This document shows positions 26,842-35,169 of a stretch of 64,000 nt of DNA, one piece after another; positions within the stretch are counted from its first letter, which is position 1; each line of letters starts with the position of its first letter. Source of the stretch: JAHIYU01 sp964476155 (lineage in GTDB: Bacteria; Krumholzibacteriota; Krumholzibacteriia; LZORAL124-64-63); contig CAYYYS010000001.1 of NCBI GenBank assembly GCA_964476155.1, positions 240,836 to 304,835 on the forward strand. Direction: 5' to 3'. A program made the translations under genes and the position numbers. The notes under the pieces were generated by a model. The model was not told where the DNA came from and did not search any database. It saw only the letters and a list, made by a program, of their open reading frames with translations.

Positions 26842-28155
26842 TCAGGCCTCGACGTACTTGGCGCGCGAGCGTAGGAAATCGAATGCGAGATCGTCGCCGA
26901 TCTCGTGCGAGATGCGTTCTTCGTCGCCGTTACTCTTAACGTATTCACGGTAGCCGTCCACGGGGAAGCCGCTGCTCTTGGCAACCTCGGCGATCTTGGC
27001 TTCGATCTGCTCCTCGGTCACCTCGATGCCCTCCTGACGGCGAATCGATTCGAGAATGACCATGGCCTTGATGGACCGTTCGGCCTGGGGGCGCCCCGTC
27101 TCACGGAGCTTCGCCGCCTGCTCGTCGCTCACCGGCTGGCCGGAGTGGGCGCTGCGCTGTTTCATCTGCTCGACGCTCGAATCCAGATAGCGGTCGACCA
27201 GCGAAGGCGGCAGGTCCAGGGCATTGCGCTCGATCAGCAGGTTGACGATCTCCTCGCGAGCCTCGTAGTCGACCTTTTTCTTCTCCTCGGCGAGCAGTTC
27301 GTCGCGGATGTGGCCGCGCAGCTCCAGGAGGGTCTGCCCTTCCTGGAGTGAGGCGGCGAAAGCGTCGTCGATCACGGGGACGGCCTTTTCCAGAACGTCC
27401 TTCACCTCGATTTGGTAGGTGACCGTCGACCCCCGCAATTCCTCATTGGTGTAGTCGTCGGGATAGGTGACGGTGACATCCCGTTCGTCGCCGGTCTTGG
27501 CGGCGACCATGGCCTCGTCGAATTCGGCGAAGTTGCCTTCGGCGCCGATCTCGAACGTGTAGTCCTTGGCTGCCTTTTCCTCGTCGGGTTCGCCGTCGGC
27601 GTCACGCGGCGTGATGTCCACCTTGAGCTGGTCGCCGGACTCGGCCTCGCGCTCCACGTGGTTCCACACGGCGCGGCTGTCGCCGAGACGCTGGAGCATT
27701 TCCTCCACCGCACCTTCGGACAGGGCGGCCTCGCGGGGCGTCAGAGGCAAGTCGTCGTAGTCCTTGGCCTCGAGTTCGGGGCGGATTTCCACGGACAGGC
27801 TGACCTTGACGGGTTCGTCGTCCTTCATGCTCAGATCGGCCATGACGGGATCGGTCACGGGCACGAACTTGTGCTCCAGCATGGCGGCCTGATAGGCGCG
27901 AGGGACGACCGCTTCGAGGGTGTCCATGCGCACTTCGCCGCCCAGGTCCTTCTCGACCATTTCCAGAGGGACCTTGCCCTTGCGGAAACCGGGACGTACG
28001 TGCTGCTTGCGGGCGAGCCGCAGGTTCTTCTGATATTCGCCATCGAAGTAGATCCGGTCGATCTCGACGGCCAGAACGCGCTTCCAGGACTCGGGCGCGT
28101 CGATGGTTGTCTTGAAAGGGGTCTCAGCAGTGTTGCTGCCGGGCTCTGTCGTCAT
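26842..28155 (-). CDS. tig: trigger factor
   Basis: The 437-residue chaperone and prolyl isomerase binds the ribosome exit tunnel. The ribosome-docking signature GFRKGKVP lies in the N-terminal domain, followed by the PPIase domain (about residues 160-250, with VTVTYPDDY) and the long helical C-terminal domain. I place the start at the ATG at 28155; any longer frame would run back through tRNA-Leu. It is the first protein gene after tRNA-Leu and begins the tig-clpP-clpX-lon order widespread in bacteria. Confidence 0.95.
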   Translation of the reverse strand: MTTEPGSNTAETPFKTTIDAPESWKRVLAVEIDRIYFDGEYQKNLRLARKQHVRPGFRKGKVPLEMVEKDLGGEVRMDTLEAVVPRAYQAAMLEHKFVPVTDPVMADLSMKDDEPVKVSLSVEIRPELEAKDYDDLPLTPREAALSEGAVEEMLQRLGDSRAVWNHVEREAESGDQLKVDITPRDADGEPDEEKAAKDYTFEIGAEGNFAEFDEAMVAAKTGDERDVTVTYPDDYTNEELRGSTVTYQIEVKDVLEKAVPVIDDAFAASLQEGQTLLELRGHIRDELLAEEKKKVDYEAREEIVNLLIERNALDLPPSLVDRYLDSSVEQMKQRSAHSGQPVSDEQAAKLRETGRPQAERSIKAMVILESIRRQEGIEVTEEQIEAKIAEVAKSSGFPVDGYREYVKSNGDEERISHEIGDDLAFDFLRSRAKYVEA

Positions 28156-28207
28156 CTCGGTATACCTCGGTTTGTCTTGCGGGCGGTGCGAACCACTGCG
28201 CCCGATA

Positions 28208-28290
28208 TGGTGCGAGAGGGGGGACTCGAACCCCCACGGTTTCCCACAGGAACCTAAATCCTGCGCGTCTGCCAGTTCCGCCACTCTCGC
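28208..28290 (-). tRNA. tRNA-Leu (anticodon TAG)
   Basis: An 83-base class II tRNA with encoded CCA. The acceptor GCGAGAG pairs with CTCTCGC; the anticodon stem CAGGA/TCCTG encloses TTTAGGT with anticodon TAG; a long variable arm follows; the T-arm has GTTCGAGTC. It is 52 bases upstream of tig on the same strand and probably leads that transcript. Confidence 0.96.
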
Positions 28291-28362
28291 GTCATGGCGA
28301 AACGAACCGCCGCCCACATCTGGATGGGGTTCAGGTCCGCCACGGAGAAAGGACTTGCAGGA

Positions 28363-28399
28363 ACCGGGCCAATATAGCCCGGTCTCTATTGACGGTCAA
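28363..28399 (-). promoter_or_regulatory. strong promoter of the tRNA-Leu/tig unit, with palindrome over the -10
   Basis: On the minus strand TTGACC (28399-28394) and TATATT (28376-28371) have a 17-base spacer. The -10 box sits in the middle of a perfect inverted repeat ACCGGGC/GCCCGGT (28363-28369 and 28377-28383), which could be an operator or a GC-rich discriminator. The start of transcription would be about 74 bases before the tRNA. Confidence 0.75.
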
Positions 28400-28434
28400 G
28401 CGGCGCCCAGAGGGTAAATGGGGCCGAAAATCGC

Positions 28435-29796
28435 CTATTTGATCTTACGATAGATGGTCCGTGATGCGATCCCGAGGATACGGGCCGCCGTTTCCTTGTC
28501 TCCATCGCAACTATCCAGGGTCGCCTGGATCAGTTCCATCTCCGCATCCCGCAATGGCGTGCCGATCGAGACGGTGACCGCACCGCCGGAACGACGGCCC
28601 GCACGGACCGCCTTCGGCAGCAATTCCGCGCCGATCACGTCGGTTCGACACAGGACAGCCGCCCGTTCCACGCAATTCTCGAGTTCGCGCACATTGCCGG
28701 GCCAGTCGTGGCGGGCCAGGACCTCGCGGGCTTCACGGGTGAAACCCTTGATGTCCTTGTGGTTCTTCTCACACACCTGCTCCAGGAAGGTGTGCGCCAG
28801 CAGTTCGACGTCGCCGGTGCGCAGCCGCAGGGGCGGCAGCTCGATGTTGATGACGTTCAAGCGATAGAACAGATCTTCACGGAAAGTGCCCTCGGCCACC
28901 ATCTGCTCCAGATCGGCGTTGGTGGCGGCGATGACGCGCACATCCGCCTTGATGGGCGTGTTACTGCCCAATCGTTCGAACTCCCCCACCTGCAGCACGC
29001 GGAGCAGCTTGACCTGGACCGCCGGGGGCATCTCCCCCACCTCGTCCAGAAAGAGCGTCCCTCGATGGGCCGTCTCGAAGCGCCCCTGCCGACGAGTCGT
29101 GGCGCCGGTGAAGGCCCCTCGCTCGTAACCAAAGAGTTCGGCCTCGAGCAGGGCTTCGGGTATGGCCGCGCAGCTCAGCTTGACCAACGTGCGCCCCGCC
29201 CGCTCGCTCCAGCGATGCATGGAGTTGGCCAGCACTTCCTTGCCGGTGCCGCTCTCGCCGGTCAACAGGATGGTGCTGCTGCTCGGCGCCACCTGGCGAG
29301 CGGTTTCGATGGTGTGGCGCATGATCTCGCTCCCGGCCACCATGCTCGCGCGCGCGTCCCCCTCCTTGAGAAGGCGTCTCAGCTGGACGTTCTCCGCCAA
29401 CAACTCCTGTTTTTCCAAGGCCTTGCGGACGACGTTGAGGGTCGTGGTCGTGGTAAAGGGCTTCTCGATAAAATCATAGGCCCCCATCTTCATGGCCTCC
29501 ACGGCCGTCTCGATGGTGCCGTGCCCGGTAATGATGACCACTTCGGTGGTCGGCGAGACGACCTTGGCGGCCTTCAGCAGTTCCACGCCGTTCATCTTGG
29601 GCATCATGAGGTCGGACAGGACCAACGGAACGTCCTCGCTCCGCAGAATCTCCAAGCCCTCCTCCCCGTTGCCGGCCGTGAGTGTGCGATAGTCGTTGCG
29701 GGTGAGTAGACGTGAAAGGGCCTGGCAAAGCTCGGGTTCGTCGTCGACGATCAGGATGGTCGACTGGCCCGGTTCGATGGCGGCTTCCATGGACAT
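28435..29796 (-). CDS. NtrC-family sigma54-dependent response regulator
   Basis: The 453-residue protein has three domains. A receiver (about residues 12-125) with acidic pocket VDDEP and phospho-acceptor Asp in LVLSDLMMPKMNG. A sigma54-contact AAA+ domain (about 150-380) with Walker A GESGTGKE, the GAFTGA loop that touches sigma54, and Walker B LFLDEVGE. A Fis-type DNA-binding helix-turn-helix at the end (KETAARILGIASRTIYRKI). The ATG at 29796 follows GGAGG. No sensor kinase lies beside it, so it is an orphan regulator by position. Its target genes are unknown; the metabolic genes just upstream on the same strand are candidates. Confidence 0.95.
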   Translation of the reverse strand: MSMEAAIEPGQSTILIVDDEPELCQALSRLLTRNDYRTLTAGNGEEGLEILRSEDVPLVLSDLMMPKMNGVELLKAAKVVSPTTEVVIITGHGTIETAVEAMKMGAYDFIEKPFTTTTTLNVVRKALEKQELLAENVQLRRLLKEGDARASMVAGSEIMRHTIETARQVAPSSSTILLTGESGTGKEVLANSMHRWSERAGRTLVKLSCAAIPEALLEAELFGYERGAFTGATTRRQGRFETAHRGTLFLDEVGEMPPAVQVKLLRVLQVGEFERLGSNTPIKADVRVIAATNADLEQMVAEGTFREDLFYRLNVINIELPPLRLRTGDVELLAHTFLEQVCEKNHKDIKGFTREAREVLARHDWPGNVRELENCVERAAVLCRTDVIGAELLPKAVRAGRRSGGAVTVSIGTPLRDAEMELIQATLDSCDGDKETAARILGIASRTIYRKIK

Positions 29797-29836
29797 GACG
29801 GCTTCCTCCGGCCGTTGGGGGAACGGTACGGAGGAC

Positions 29837-29865
29837 AATCTGTCACCACGATGACATTTCGTCAA
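29837..29865 (-). promoter_or_regulatory. possible promoter of the NtrC-type regulator
   Basis: TTGACG (29865-29860) and CAGATT (29842-29837) on the minus strand are 17 bases apart. The -10 box is weak (three of six). Confidence 0.4.
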
Positions 29866-29908
29866 GGGCCGATTGACAAATAATCTAATAAATGCCGTCT
29901 CTCTGTTC

Positions 29909-31231
29909 CTAAACTACGTCGGCTCCCGGCCAATTACGACCGAATATCTGACGCTCGCCAGCCGCGCGCTCCAGATCCTCGCGGAATTGGGGATCGGCAA
30001 TGTCGATGAGCGCTCGGGCCCGCTCACGCACGTTCTTGCCGTAGAGATCGACGGACCCATGCTCGGTGACCACGTAGTGGACATCGGCGCGGGTCGTGAC
30101 CACGCCGGCGCCCTCACTCAGCACCGGCACGATACGCGACACCTTGCCGTCGCGCGCGGTGGACGGCAGGGCCGACACCGGCCGGCCGCCCTTGCTCATG
30201 GCGGCGCCACGCATGAAATCGACCTGTCCCCCGAAGCCGGAGTAGATGTACTGGCCGAGGGAGTCGGCGCAGACCTGGCCCGTCAAATCGACCTGCAGGG
30301 CCGCATTGACCGCCACCATCTGGTCGTTGCGGGCGATGTTCACCGGGTGGTTGACGTAGTCGGTGGGATGGAACTCGATCATGGCGTTGTCGTGAACGAA
30401 GTCGTAGAGCGTCTGGTCCCCCAGAATGAACCCCGCGATCACCTTGCCCGGGTGGAAATTCTTCTTCTCGCAGTTGACGATACCGGCCTCGATGAGATCC
30501 AACAGGCCGTTGCTGAACATCTCCGTGTGCACACCCAGATCGGATTTGCCCTGCAGACAGCGGATCAGCGAGTCGGGAATACCGCCGATGCCCAGTTGCA
30601 GACAGTCGCCGTCCTGGATGATGCCGGCCACGTGGCAACCGATCTTCTGCTGCACGTCGTCCAGCCTGGCGCCCGCGTAGGGATCCAAGGGACGGTCGAC
30701 CTCGACGGCGGCGTGGAGTTTTGAAACGTGAATGAAGCTGTCGCCCAGGGTGCGCGGCATCATCCGATTCACTTCGCCCACGATGAGCGTCGACGCCAGG
30801 GCCGCGCACTTGGTCACGCCCACCTCGATGCCGAAGCTGCAGAAGCCGTGCTCGTCGGGAGGTGATACCTGGACGAAAGCCACGTCGGGCCGGTGGGTCG
30901 TGCGGAAGAGATCGGGAACCTGGTGCAGGTGGACCGGCACATAGTCGGCGCGCCCCTCGTTGACGGCGTGCCGCACGTTCGGTCCCACGAACATGGCGTT
31001 GCAGCGAAAGTGGCCCGCCATCTCGGGCGCCACGTACTCGGCGGGACCGGTCGTGAGGATGTGAATGATCTCCACGTCCTCCAGTTCGGGGCCCCGTGTC
31101 ACCAGAGCGTCCATGAGTTCCTTGGGGACGGCGCATCCCGCACCGAGGTAGACCCGGTCACCGGACTTGACCACCTTGACCGCCTCTGCGGCCGTGGTGC
31201 GCTTGGCGCGGTAGCCTTCCATCCAGGTCAT
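29909..31231 (-). CDS. acetyl-CoA hydrolase / 4-hydroxybutyrate CoA-transferase family protein
   Basis: The 440-residue protein matches family I CoA-transferases of the acetyl-CoA hydrolase/transferase group. Visible marks are GDRVYLGAGCAVP, the CoA-loop region QLGIGGIPD, the presumed catalytic Glu in HTEMFSNG, and the C-terminal GVVTTRADVHYVVTEHGSVDLYGKN with RARALIDIADPQFRE. It would move CoA between acids such as acetate, butyrate, propionate or 4-hydroxybutyrate. Its ATG overlaps the alanine dehydrogenase stop by four bases (ATGA), so the two are translated together. In this setting it may recover energy or CoA from acyl-CoAs made by the ferredoxin oxidoreductase. Confidence 0.88.
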   Translation of the reverse strand: MTWMEGYRAKRTTAAEAVKVVKSGDRVYLGAGCAVPKELMDALVTRGPELEDVEIIHILTTGPAEYVAPEMAGHFRCNAMFVGPNVRHAVNEGRADYVPVHLHQVPDLFRTTHRPDVAFVQVSPPDEHGFCSFGIEVGVTKCAALASTLIVGEVNRMMPRTLGDSFIHVSKLHAAVEVDRPLDPYAGARLDDVQQKIGCHVAGIIQDGDCLQLGIGGIPDSLIRCLQGKSDLGVHTEMFSNGLLDLIEAGIVNCEKKNFHPGKVIAGFILGDQTLYDFVHDNAMIEFHPTDYVNHPVNIARNDQMVAVNAALQVDLTGQVCADSLGQYIYSGFGGQVDFMRGAAMSKGGRPVSALPSTARDGKVSRIVPVLSEGAGVVTTRADVHYVVTEHGSVDLYGKNVRERARALIDIADPQFREDLERAAGERQIFGRNWPGADVV

Positions 31232-32274
31232 GACTGACCTCCCAGGCCGCGACGCAGGGCCGCGTCCGCGGCGGCAGCCGCGTCGAGCCCCAGCTCGGCG
31301 ATACGAGTGGCATAGGGCAGGACGGCGTTGCTCAGCGCATGGGTGGCCGTTCGCGCCACCAGACTGGGTACGTTGGGAACGCAGAAATGGGTGACACCAT
31401 GGCGGATATAGGTGGGGTCGCTGAGACGCGTGGGCCGACTGGTCTCGAAGCAGCCGCCCTGATCGATGGACAGGTCGATGATGACGCTGCCGTCGCGCAG
31501 ATTCTCCACCTGCTTGCTGTCTACAACCACGGGCGAATGGGCTGTATGGCCGCGGACGGCCCCGACCACCACGTCGGCGAAGGCCAGCACCTTGGCCAGG
31601 GTGTAGGGGTTGGTCATGTAGGTGGTGACATTGCCTTCGAAATGCCAGTGCAGTTGGCGGAGCAGATCATAGTCCACGTCCAGCAGGCTGACGCGGGTGC
31701 CGCAGCCGAGCAGGGCGCGCGCTGCATTGCAACCGGCGATGCCGCCCCCCAGCACGACCGCCTCGGCCGGAGGAACCGCGGGCAGTCCCCCGAGCAGGAT
31801 GCCCAGACCACCGTGGTCGGTCTGCAGGTAGCGGGCCGCGATCTGCGGCACCATGCGACCGGCGATGCACGACATGCTCGCCAGGACCGGCGCGGTGCCG
31901 TCGTCCTGTTCGATGGCGGCGTAGTCCACGGCGCGACAGCCGCGTTCCTGGACGGCGTCGCGCAGTTCGCCCCCCCGATTGGGCAGGTGCAGGTAGGCCA
32001 TCAGGATCTGGTCCTCGCGCAGCCAGTCGTATTCCCGTTCCACAGGATACTGCACCTTGATGATGAGGTCTCCCCGACCGTAAACTTCCTCGGCCCCATG
32101 CGCGATGACAGCACCCTCGGCGCGATACGCTTCGTCCGAAAAACCGCTGCCGGCGCCGGCGCCCTGCTCGACATGCACCTCGTGGCCGAATTGCACGAGG
32201 GTGTGTACGGCCGCAGGTGACAGGCCAACGCGTTTCTCGTCGTCGTCCCGTTCGCGGGGAATGCCGATGATCAT
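31228..32274 (-). CDS. ald: alanine dehydrogenase
   Basis: Ald interconverts alanine with pyruvate and ammonia using NAD. The 348-residue protein has IGIPRERDDDEKRVGLSP at the start (Arg of the pyruvate site), the Lys in IIKVQYP, YLHLPNR with the catalytic His, the Rossmann motif VLGGGIAGCNAA, and SIDQGGCFETSRP with the catalytic Asp. The usual KVKEP box reads KVQYP, and the protein is about 20 residues shorter than common Ald. The ATG at 32274 has GGAGG 8 bases upstream. A hairpin sits just before it. It heads a coupled pair with the CoA-transferase and follows the 2-oxoacid oxidoreductase genes, so alanine may be the source or sink of their keto acids. Confidence 0.9.
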   Translation of the reverse strand: MIIGIPRERDDDEKRVGLSPAAVHTLVQFGHEVHVEQGAGAGSGFSDEAYRAEGAVIAHGAEEVYGRGDLIIKVQYPVEREYDWLREDQILMAYLHLPNRGGELRDAVQERGCRAVDYAAIEQDDGTAPVLASMSCIAGRMVPQIAARYLQTDHGGLGILLGGLPAVPPAEAVVLGGGIAGCNAARALLGCGTRVSLLDVDYDLLRQLHWHFEGNVTTYMTNPYTLAKVLAFADVVVGAVRGHTAHSPVVVDSKQVENLRDGSVIIDLSIDQGGCFETSRPTRLSDPTYIRHGVTHFCVPNVPSLVARTATHALSNAVLPYATRIAELGLDAAAAADAALRRGLGGQS

Positions 32275-32296
32275 GACCGGAACCTCCGGATGTGAC

Positions 32297-32324
32297 ACCG
32301 CCCCCGGCAGCGACCGGGGGCGGT
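32297..32324. terminator. GC-rich hairpin between the oxidoreductase genes and ald
   Basis: ACCGCCCCCGG (32297-32307) pairs perfectly with CCGGGGGCGGT (32314-32324). On the minus strand, the direction of the genes, GTGTCAC follows and there is no T-run; a short TTT occurs on the plus side. It may be an attenuator or RNA-stability element rather than a true terminator. Confidence 0.5.
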
Positions 32325-32347
32325 TTCCTGAGACAATCGCGCCACGA

Positions 32348-33763
32348 CTATTCGCCGTTGCGCACGAAATCGAATCCCCGCTTTAGCGCGGTGATGTTCA
32401 TATCCACCAGGTTCTTTTTCTTCACGACCGCACGGAGGGTCGCCTCCACGAAGTCGAGTTCAAAAGCTCCGGTGGCGGCGCACAGGGCCCCCAGCATCAC
32501 CACGTTGGCGACCTTGGGCGTACCGACCGCGTCGGCGATCTCCGTGGCCGGGATCATGACGCAGTTGAGACGCTCGGCGTCGGGCCTGCCCTCGACGATC
32601 CCCGAGTCGACGAGGATGGTGCCCCCGTCCACGACATCCTGCTCGAAGGCCTCCAGTGACGGCTGGTTCATGACGACCAGCACGTTGGGCTGGTCCACCA
32701 GCGGGGTGCCGATGCGGCCCTCGGAGATGTTGACCGAGCAGTTGGCCGTGCCGCCACGCATCTCCGGTCCGTAGGACGGGATCCAACTGGCGTGCAGCTT
32801 GCCGCGCATGCCCACCTGGGCCATGAAGAGGCCCAGGGTCAGAATGCCCTGCCCACCGAAACCGGCGAACTTGCATTGCAGACTCTTCGCCAGCTTGACG
32901 GACTCGTCCGCCTCCTCGACGCCGCCGGCGCTGAAATAGGCATCGACTTTCTCGGGCACAAATGGATCGACCGGACGATACCAGTCGTTTTCCCGCTCGC
33001 CGGCCTCGTCCTTGTAGACGCCCAGGGGGAAGACCTCGGTCATCTCGCTGAGGAGCCAGTCGCGTGCGTCAGGACTGTCCATCTTCCAGCCCGTGGGACA
33101 GACCGAAAGGATTTCCACGAAGCTGTAGCCGCGGTTTTCCACCTGGTTGGTCAGGGCCTTCCGGATGGCCTTGCGGGCCTTCATGATATGCTTCGAGGTA
33201 CCGATGGCCACACGCTCGACGTAGCTCGCGGCCGGCAGGGTGGCCATGATTTCCGCCATGCGGATGGGATTGCCGTGCTGGCTCTCGATGCGACCGCGCG
33301 GCGTGGTGGTCGTCTTCTGGCCGATCATGGTGGTCGGGGCCATCTGGCCGCCGGTCATGCCGTAGATGGCGTTGTTGACGAAGAAGACCGTGATGTTCTC
33401 GCCCCGGTTGGCGGCGTGGAGGGTCTCGGCCGTACCGATCGCCGCCAGGTCGCCGTCGCCCTGGTAGGAGATGACGATCGAGTCCGGGTTGGCCCGCTTG
33501 ATGCCGGTCGCGACGGCCGGCGCGCGGCCGTGGGCCGCCTGGAAGTTCCCGCAGTCGAAGTAGTAGTAGCCGAAGACGGAGCAGCCCACGGGCGAGACGA
33601 AAACCGTCCGCTCGTTGATACCCAGATCATCCATGGCCTCGGCGATCATCTTGTGGACGTTGCCGTGTCCGCAACCGGGGCAATAGTGGGTGGTCGCCTT
33701 GTGGGGACCGCCCTTGCGCTCGAACCGGTCATAGAAGGAAGTCGGCTTCTCGAAGGTCTTCAT
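32348..33763 (-). CDS. 2-oxoacid:ferredoxin oxidoreductase, fused beta (TPP) and gamma subunits
   Basis: This 471-residue protein joins two subunits usually made separately. Residues 1-260 are the thiamine-diphosphate subunit: HYCPGCGHGNVHK near the start, the TPP motif GDGDLAAIGTAETLHAANR with NNAIYGMTGGQMAPTT. Residues about 295-471 are the gamma domain: FAGFGGQGILTLGLFMAQ and SYGPEMRGGTANCSV. With the alpha subunit and ferredoxin-like subunit encoded upstream it oxidises a 2-oxoacid to acyl-CoA, CO2 and reduced ferredoxin. The substrate is not settled; relatives act on branched-chain keto acids (Vor) or 2-oxoglutarate (Kor). Its ATG overlaps the alpha-subunit stop by four bases. Confidence 0.92.
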   Translation of the reverse strand: MKTFEKPTSFYDRFERKGGPHKATTHYCPGCGHGNVHKMIAEAMDDLGINERTVFVSPVGCSVFGYYYFDCGNFQAAHGRAPAVATGIKRANPDSIVISYQGDGDLAAIGTAETLHAANRGENITVFFVNNAIYGMTGGQMAPTTMIGQKTTTTPRGRIESQHGNPIRMAEIMATLPAASYVERVAIGTSKHIMKARKAIRKALTNQVENRGYSFVEILSVCPTGWKMDSPDARDWLLSEMTEVFPLGVYKDEAGERENDWYRPVDPFVPEKVDAYFSAGGVEEADESVKLAKSLQCKFAGFGGQGILTLGLFMAQVGMRGKLHASWIPSYGPEMRGGTANCSVNISEGRIGTPLVDQPNVLVVMNQPSLEAFEQDVVDGGTILVDSGIVEGRPDAERLNCVMIPATEIADAVGTPKVANVVMLGALCAATGAFELDFVEATLRAVVKKKNLVDMNITALKRGFDFVRNGE

Positions 33764-34821
33764 GACTGGCCTCCTTCCAGAATCTTGTCGTATTCGGCGT
33801 GCAGTTCTTCGCCGCCCGGCACCATACCGCCACAGCGGCCATAGAAATGGACCGGTGCCTTGCCGTTGACCGCCAATCGAACGTCCTCAACCATCTGGCC
33901 GGTGCTCAGCTCGACGGCCAGGAACTGGACGTCGCGTTCGGCGTGTTTGGCGATGATCTGGCTGGGATACGGCCATAAAGTGATTGGGCGCAGCAGACCA
34001 ATCTTTTTGCCTGCGGCCCGCGCCTGGTCGATGGTCGAGTACACGATGCGGGAGAGGATGCCGTAGGCCACGATGATCAGGTCGGCATCGTCGCACAGAT
34101 ACTCCTCATAGCGCACCTCGTTCTTCTCGATCTCCTTGTACTTGGCATCGAGCTTGAGGTTGTGAGCCTCCAGATCCACGGCCTCGAGGTAGATGGAGCT
34201 GATCAGGTTCTTGTGGGTCGCGGCGTCGCCACGGGCGCACCATTCGGTATGGTCGTAGGGAACCTCTTTCGCTTCGGGCACCGCGACCGGCTCCATCATC
34301 TGGCCGGTGAAGCCGTCGGCCATCAGGCAGGCCGGGGTGCGGTACTTGTCGGCCAGGTCGAAGGCGAGCATGGTGAGGTCACACATTTCCTGGGCGCAGT
34401 TGGGCGCGAAGGCGATCAACCGGTAGTTGCCGTGGCCGCCGCCCTTGGTCACCTGGAAATAGTCGGCCTGCTCGGGCGCGATGTTGCCCAGTCCGGGACC
34501 GCCGCGCACCACGTTGACGACCACGCAGGGCAATTCGGCGCCGGCGAGATAGCTCATGCCCTCCTGCTTCAAGGAGAAGCCGGGGCTCGAGGAGGCGGTC
34601 ATGGTGCGAATGCCCATGCCCGCGGTACCGTAGACCATGTTGATGGCCGAAATTTCGCTCTCGGCCTGGATGAACGTGCCGCCAAGGGCCGGGAAGTGCA
34701 GGGCCGCGGCATGCGCGATCTCGCTGGCCGGCGTGATGGGGTACCCGTAGTACGCCCGGCAGCCGGCCTGCAAGGCGCCGACGATAATCGCATCGTTGCC
34801 CTTAATGAACTGTCTCGACAT
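33760..34821 (-). CDS. 2-oxoacid:ferredoxin oxidoreductase alpha subunit (VorB/KorA-like)
   Basis: The 353-residue pyrimidine-binding subunit begins FIKGNDAIIVGALQAGCRAYYGYPITPASE, of which GNDAI and YGYPITPASEI are the family marks, then GIRTMTASSSPGFSLKQEGM and VVNVVRGGPGLGN. Length and these motifs match proteins annotated as 3-methyl-2-oxobutanoate dehydrogenase subunit VorB, though 2-oxoglutarate enzymes are close relatives. It follows the ferredoxin subunit by 24 bases and overlaps the fused beta-gamma gene, forming a tight three-gene unit. Confidence 0.92.
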   Translation of the reverse strand: MSRQFIKGNDAIIVGALQAGCRAYYGYPITPASEIAHAAALHFPALGGTFIQAESEISAINMVYGTAGMGIRTMTASSSPGFSLKQEGMSYLAGAELPCVVVNVVRGGPGLGNIAPEQADYFQVTKGGGHGNYRLIAFAPNCAQEMCDLTMLAFDLADKYRTPACLMADGFTGQMMEPVAVPEAKEVPYDHTEWCARGDAATHKNLISSIYLEAVDLEAHNLKLDAKYKEIEKNEVRYEEYLCDDADLIIVAYGILSRIVYSTIDQARAAGKKIGLLRPITLWPYPSQIIAKHAERDVQFLAVELSTGQMVEDVRLAVNGKAPVHFYGRCGGMVPGGEELHAEYDKILEGGQS

Positions 34822-34845
34822 ATCCGGTCTCCTGCGGAAAGAGGG

Positions 34846-35076
34846 TCACGGTTTCTCGACGCGAATGGCGGCCGGCTCGGGACACGCGTAAAAACACAGG
34901 CCGCAGCCGGTGCAATCGTGACCGAGATAATAAGCCGGGTGGTAACTGGAACCGTTGAGCTTGTCGCTGATGCTGATGACGGACTTGGGGCAAACGTCGA
35001 TGCAGAGCTTGCAGCCTTTGCACAGTTCCCCGTTGATCTCGATGAAGGGGTCAGCCTTCTGGAGAGTATCGCTCAT
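34846..35076 (-). CDS. 2 x [4Fe-4S] ferredoxin-type delta subunit
   Basis: The 76-residue protein has two four-cysteine motifs, CKGCKLCIDVCP and CTGCGLCFYACP, each holding one [4Fe-4S] cluster. Small proteins of this kind carry electrons from the TPP site of 2-oxoacid oxidoreductases to external ferredoxin. It is the first gene of the three-gene oxidoreductase unit, with an AGGAGGG ribosome site. A TTGACT box upstream (about 35117) may belong to its promoter but lacks a clear -10. Confidence 0.95.
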   Translation of the reverse strand: MSDTLQKADPFIEINGELCKGCKLCIDVCPKSVISISDKLNGSSYHPAYYLGHDCTGCGLCFYACPEPAAIRVEKP

Positions 35077-35169
35077 TCTTCCCTCCTGAAGCAGTTTGGG
35101 TTCAACTACTTGGCAAACATAGTCAACGGTCTACGTGGGCGAAAGCTGATTCCCGCCGAGGATGTCCCG

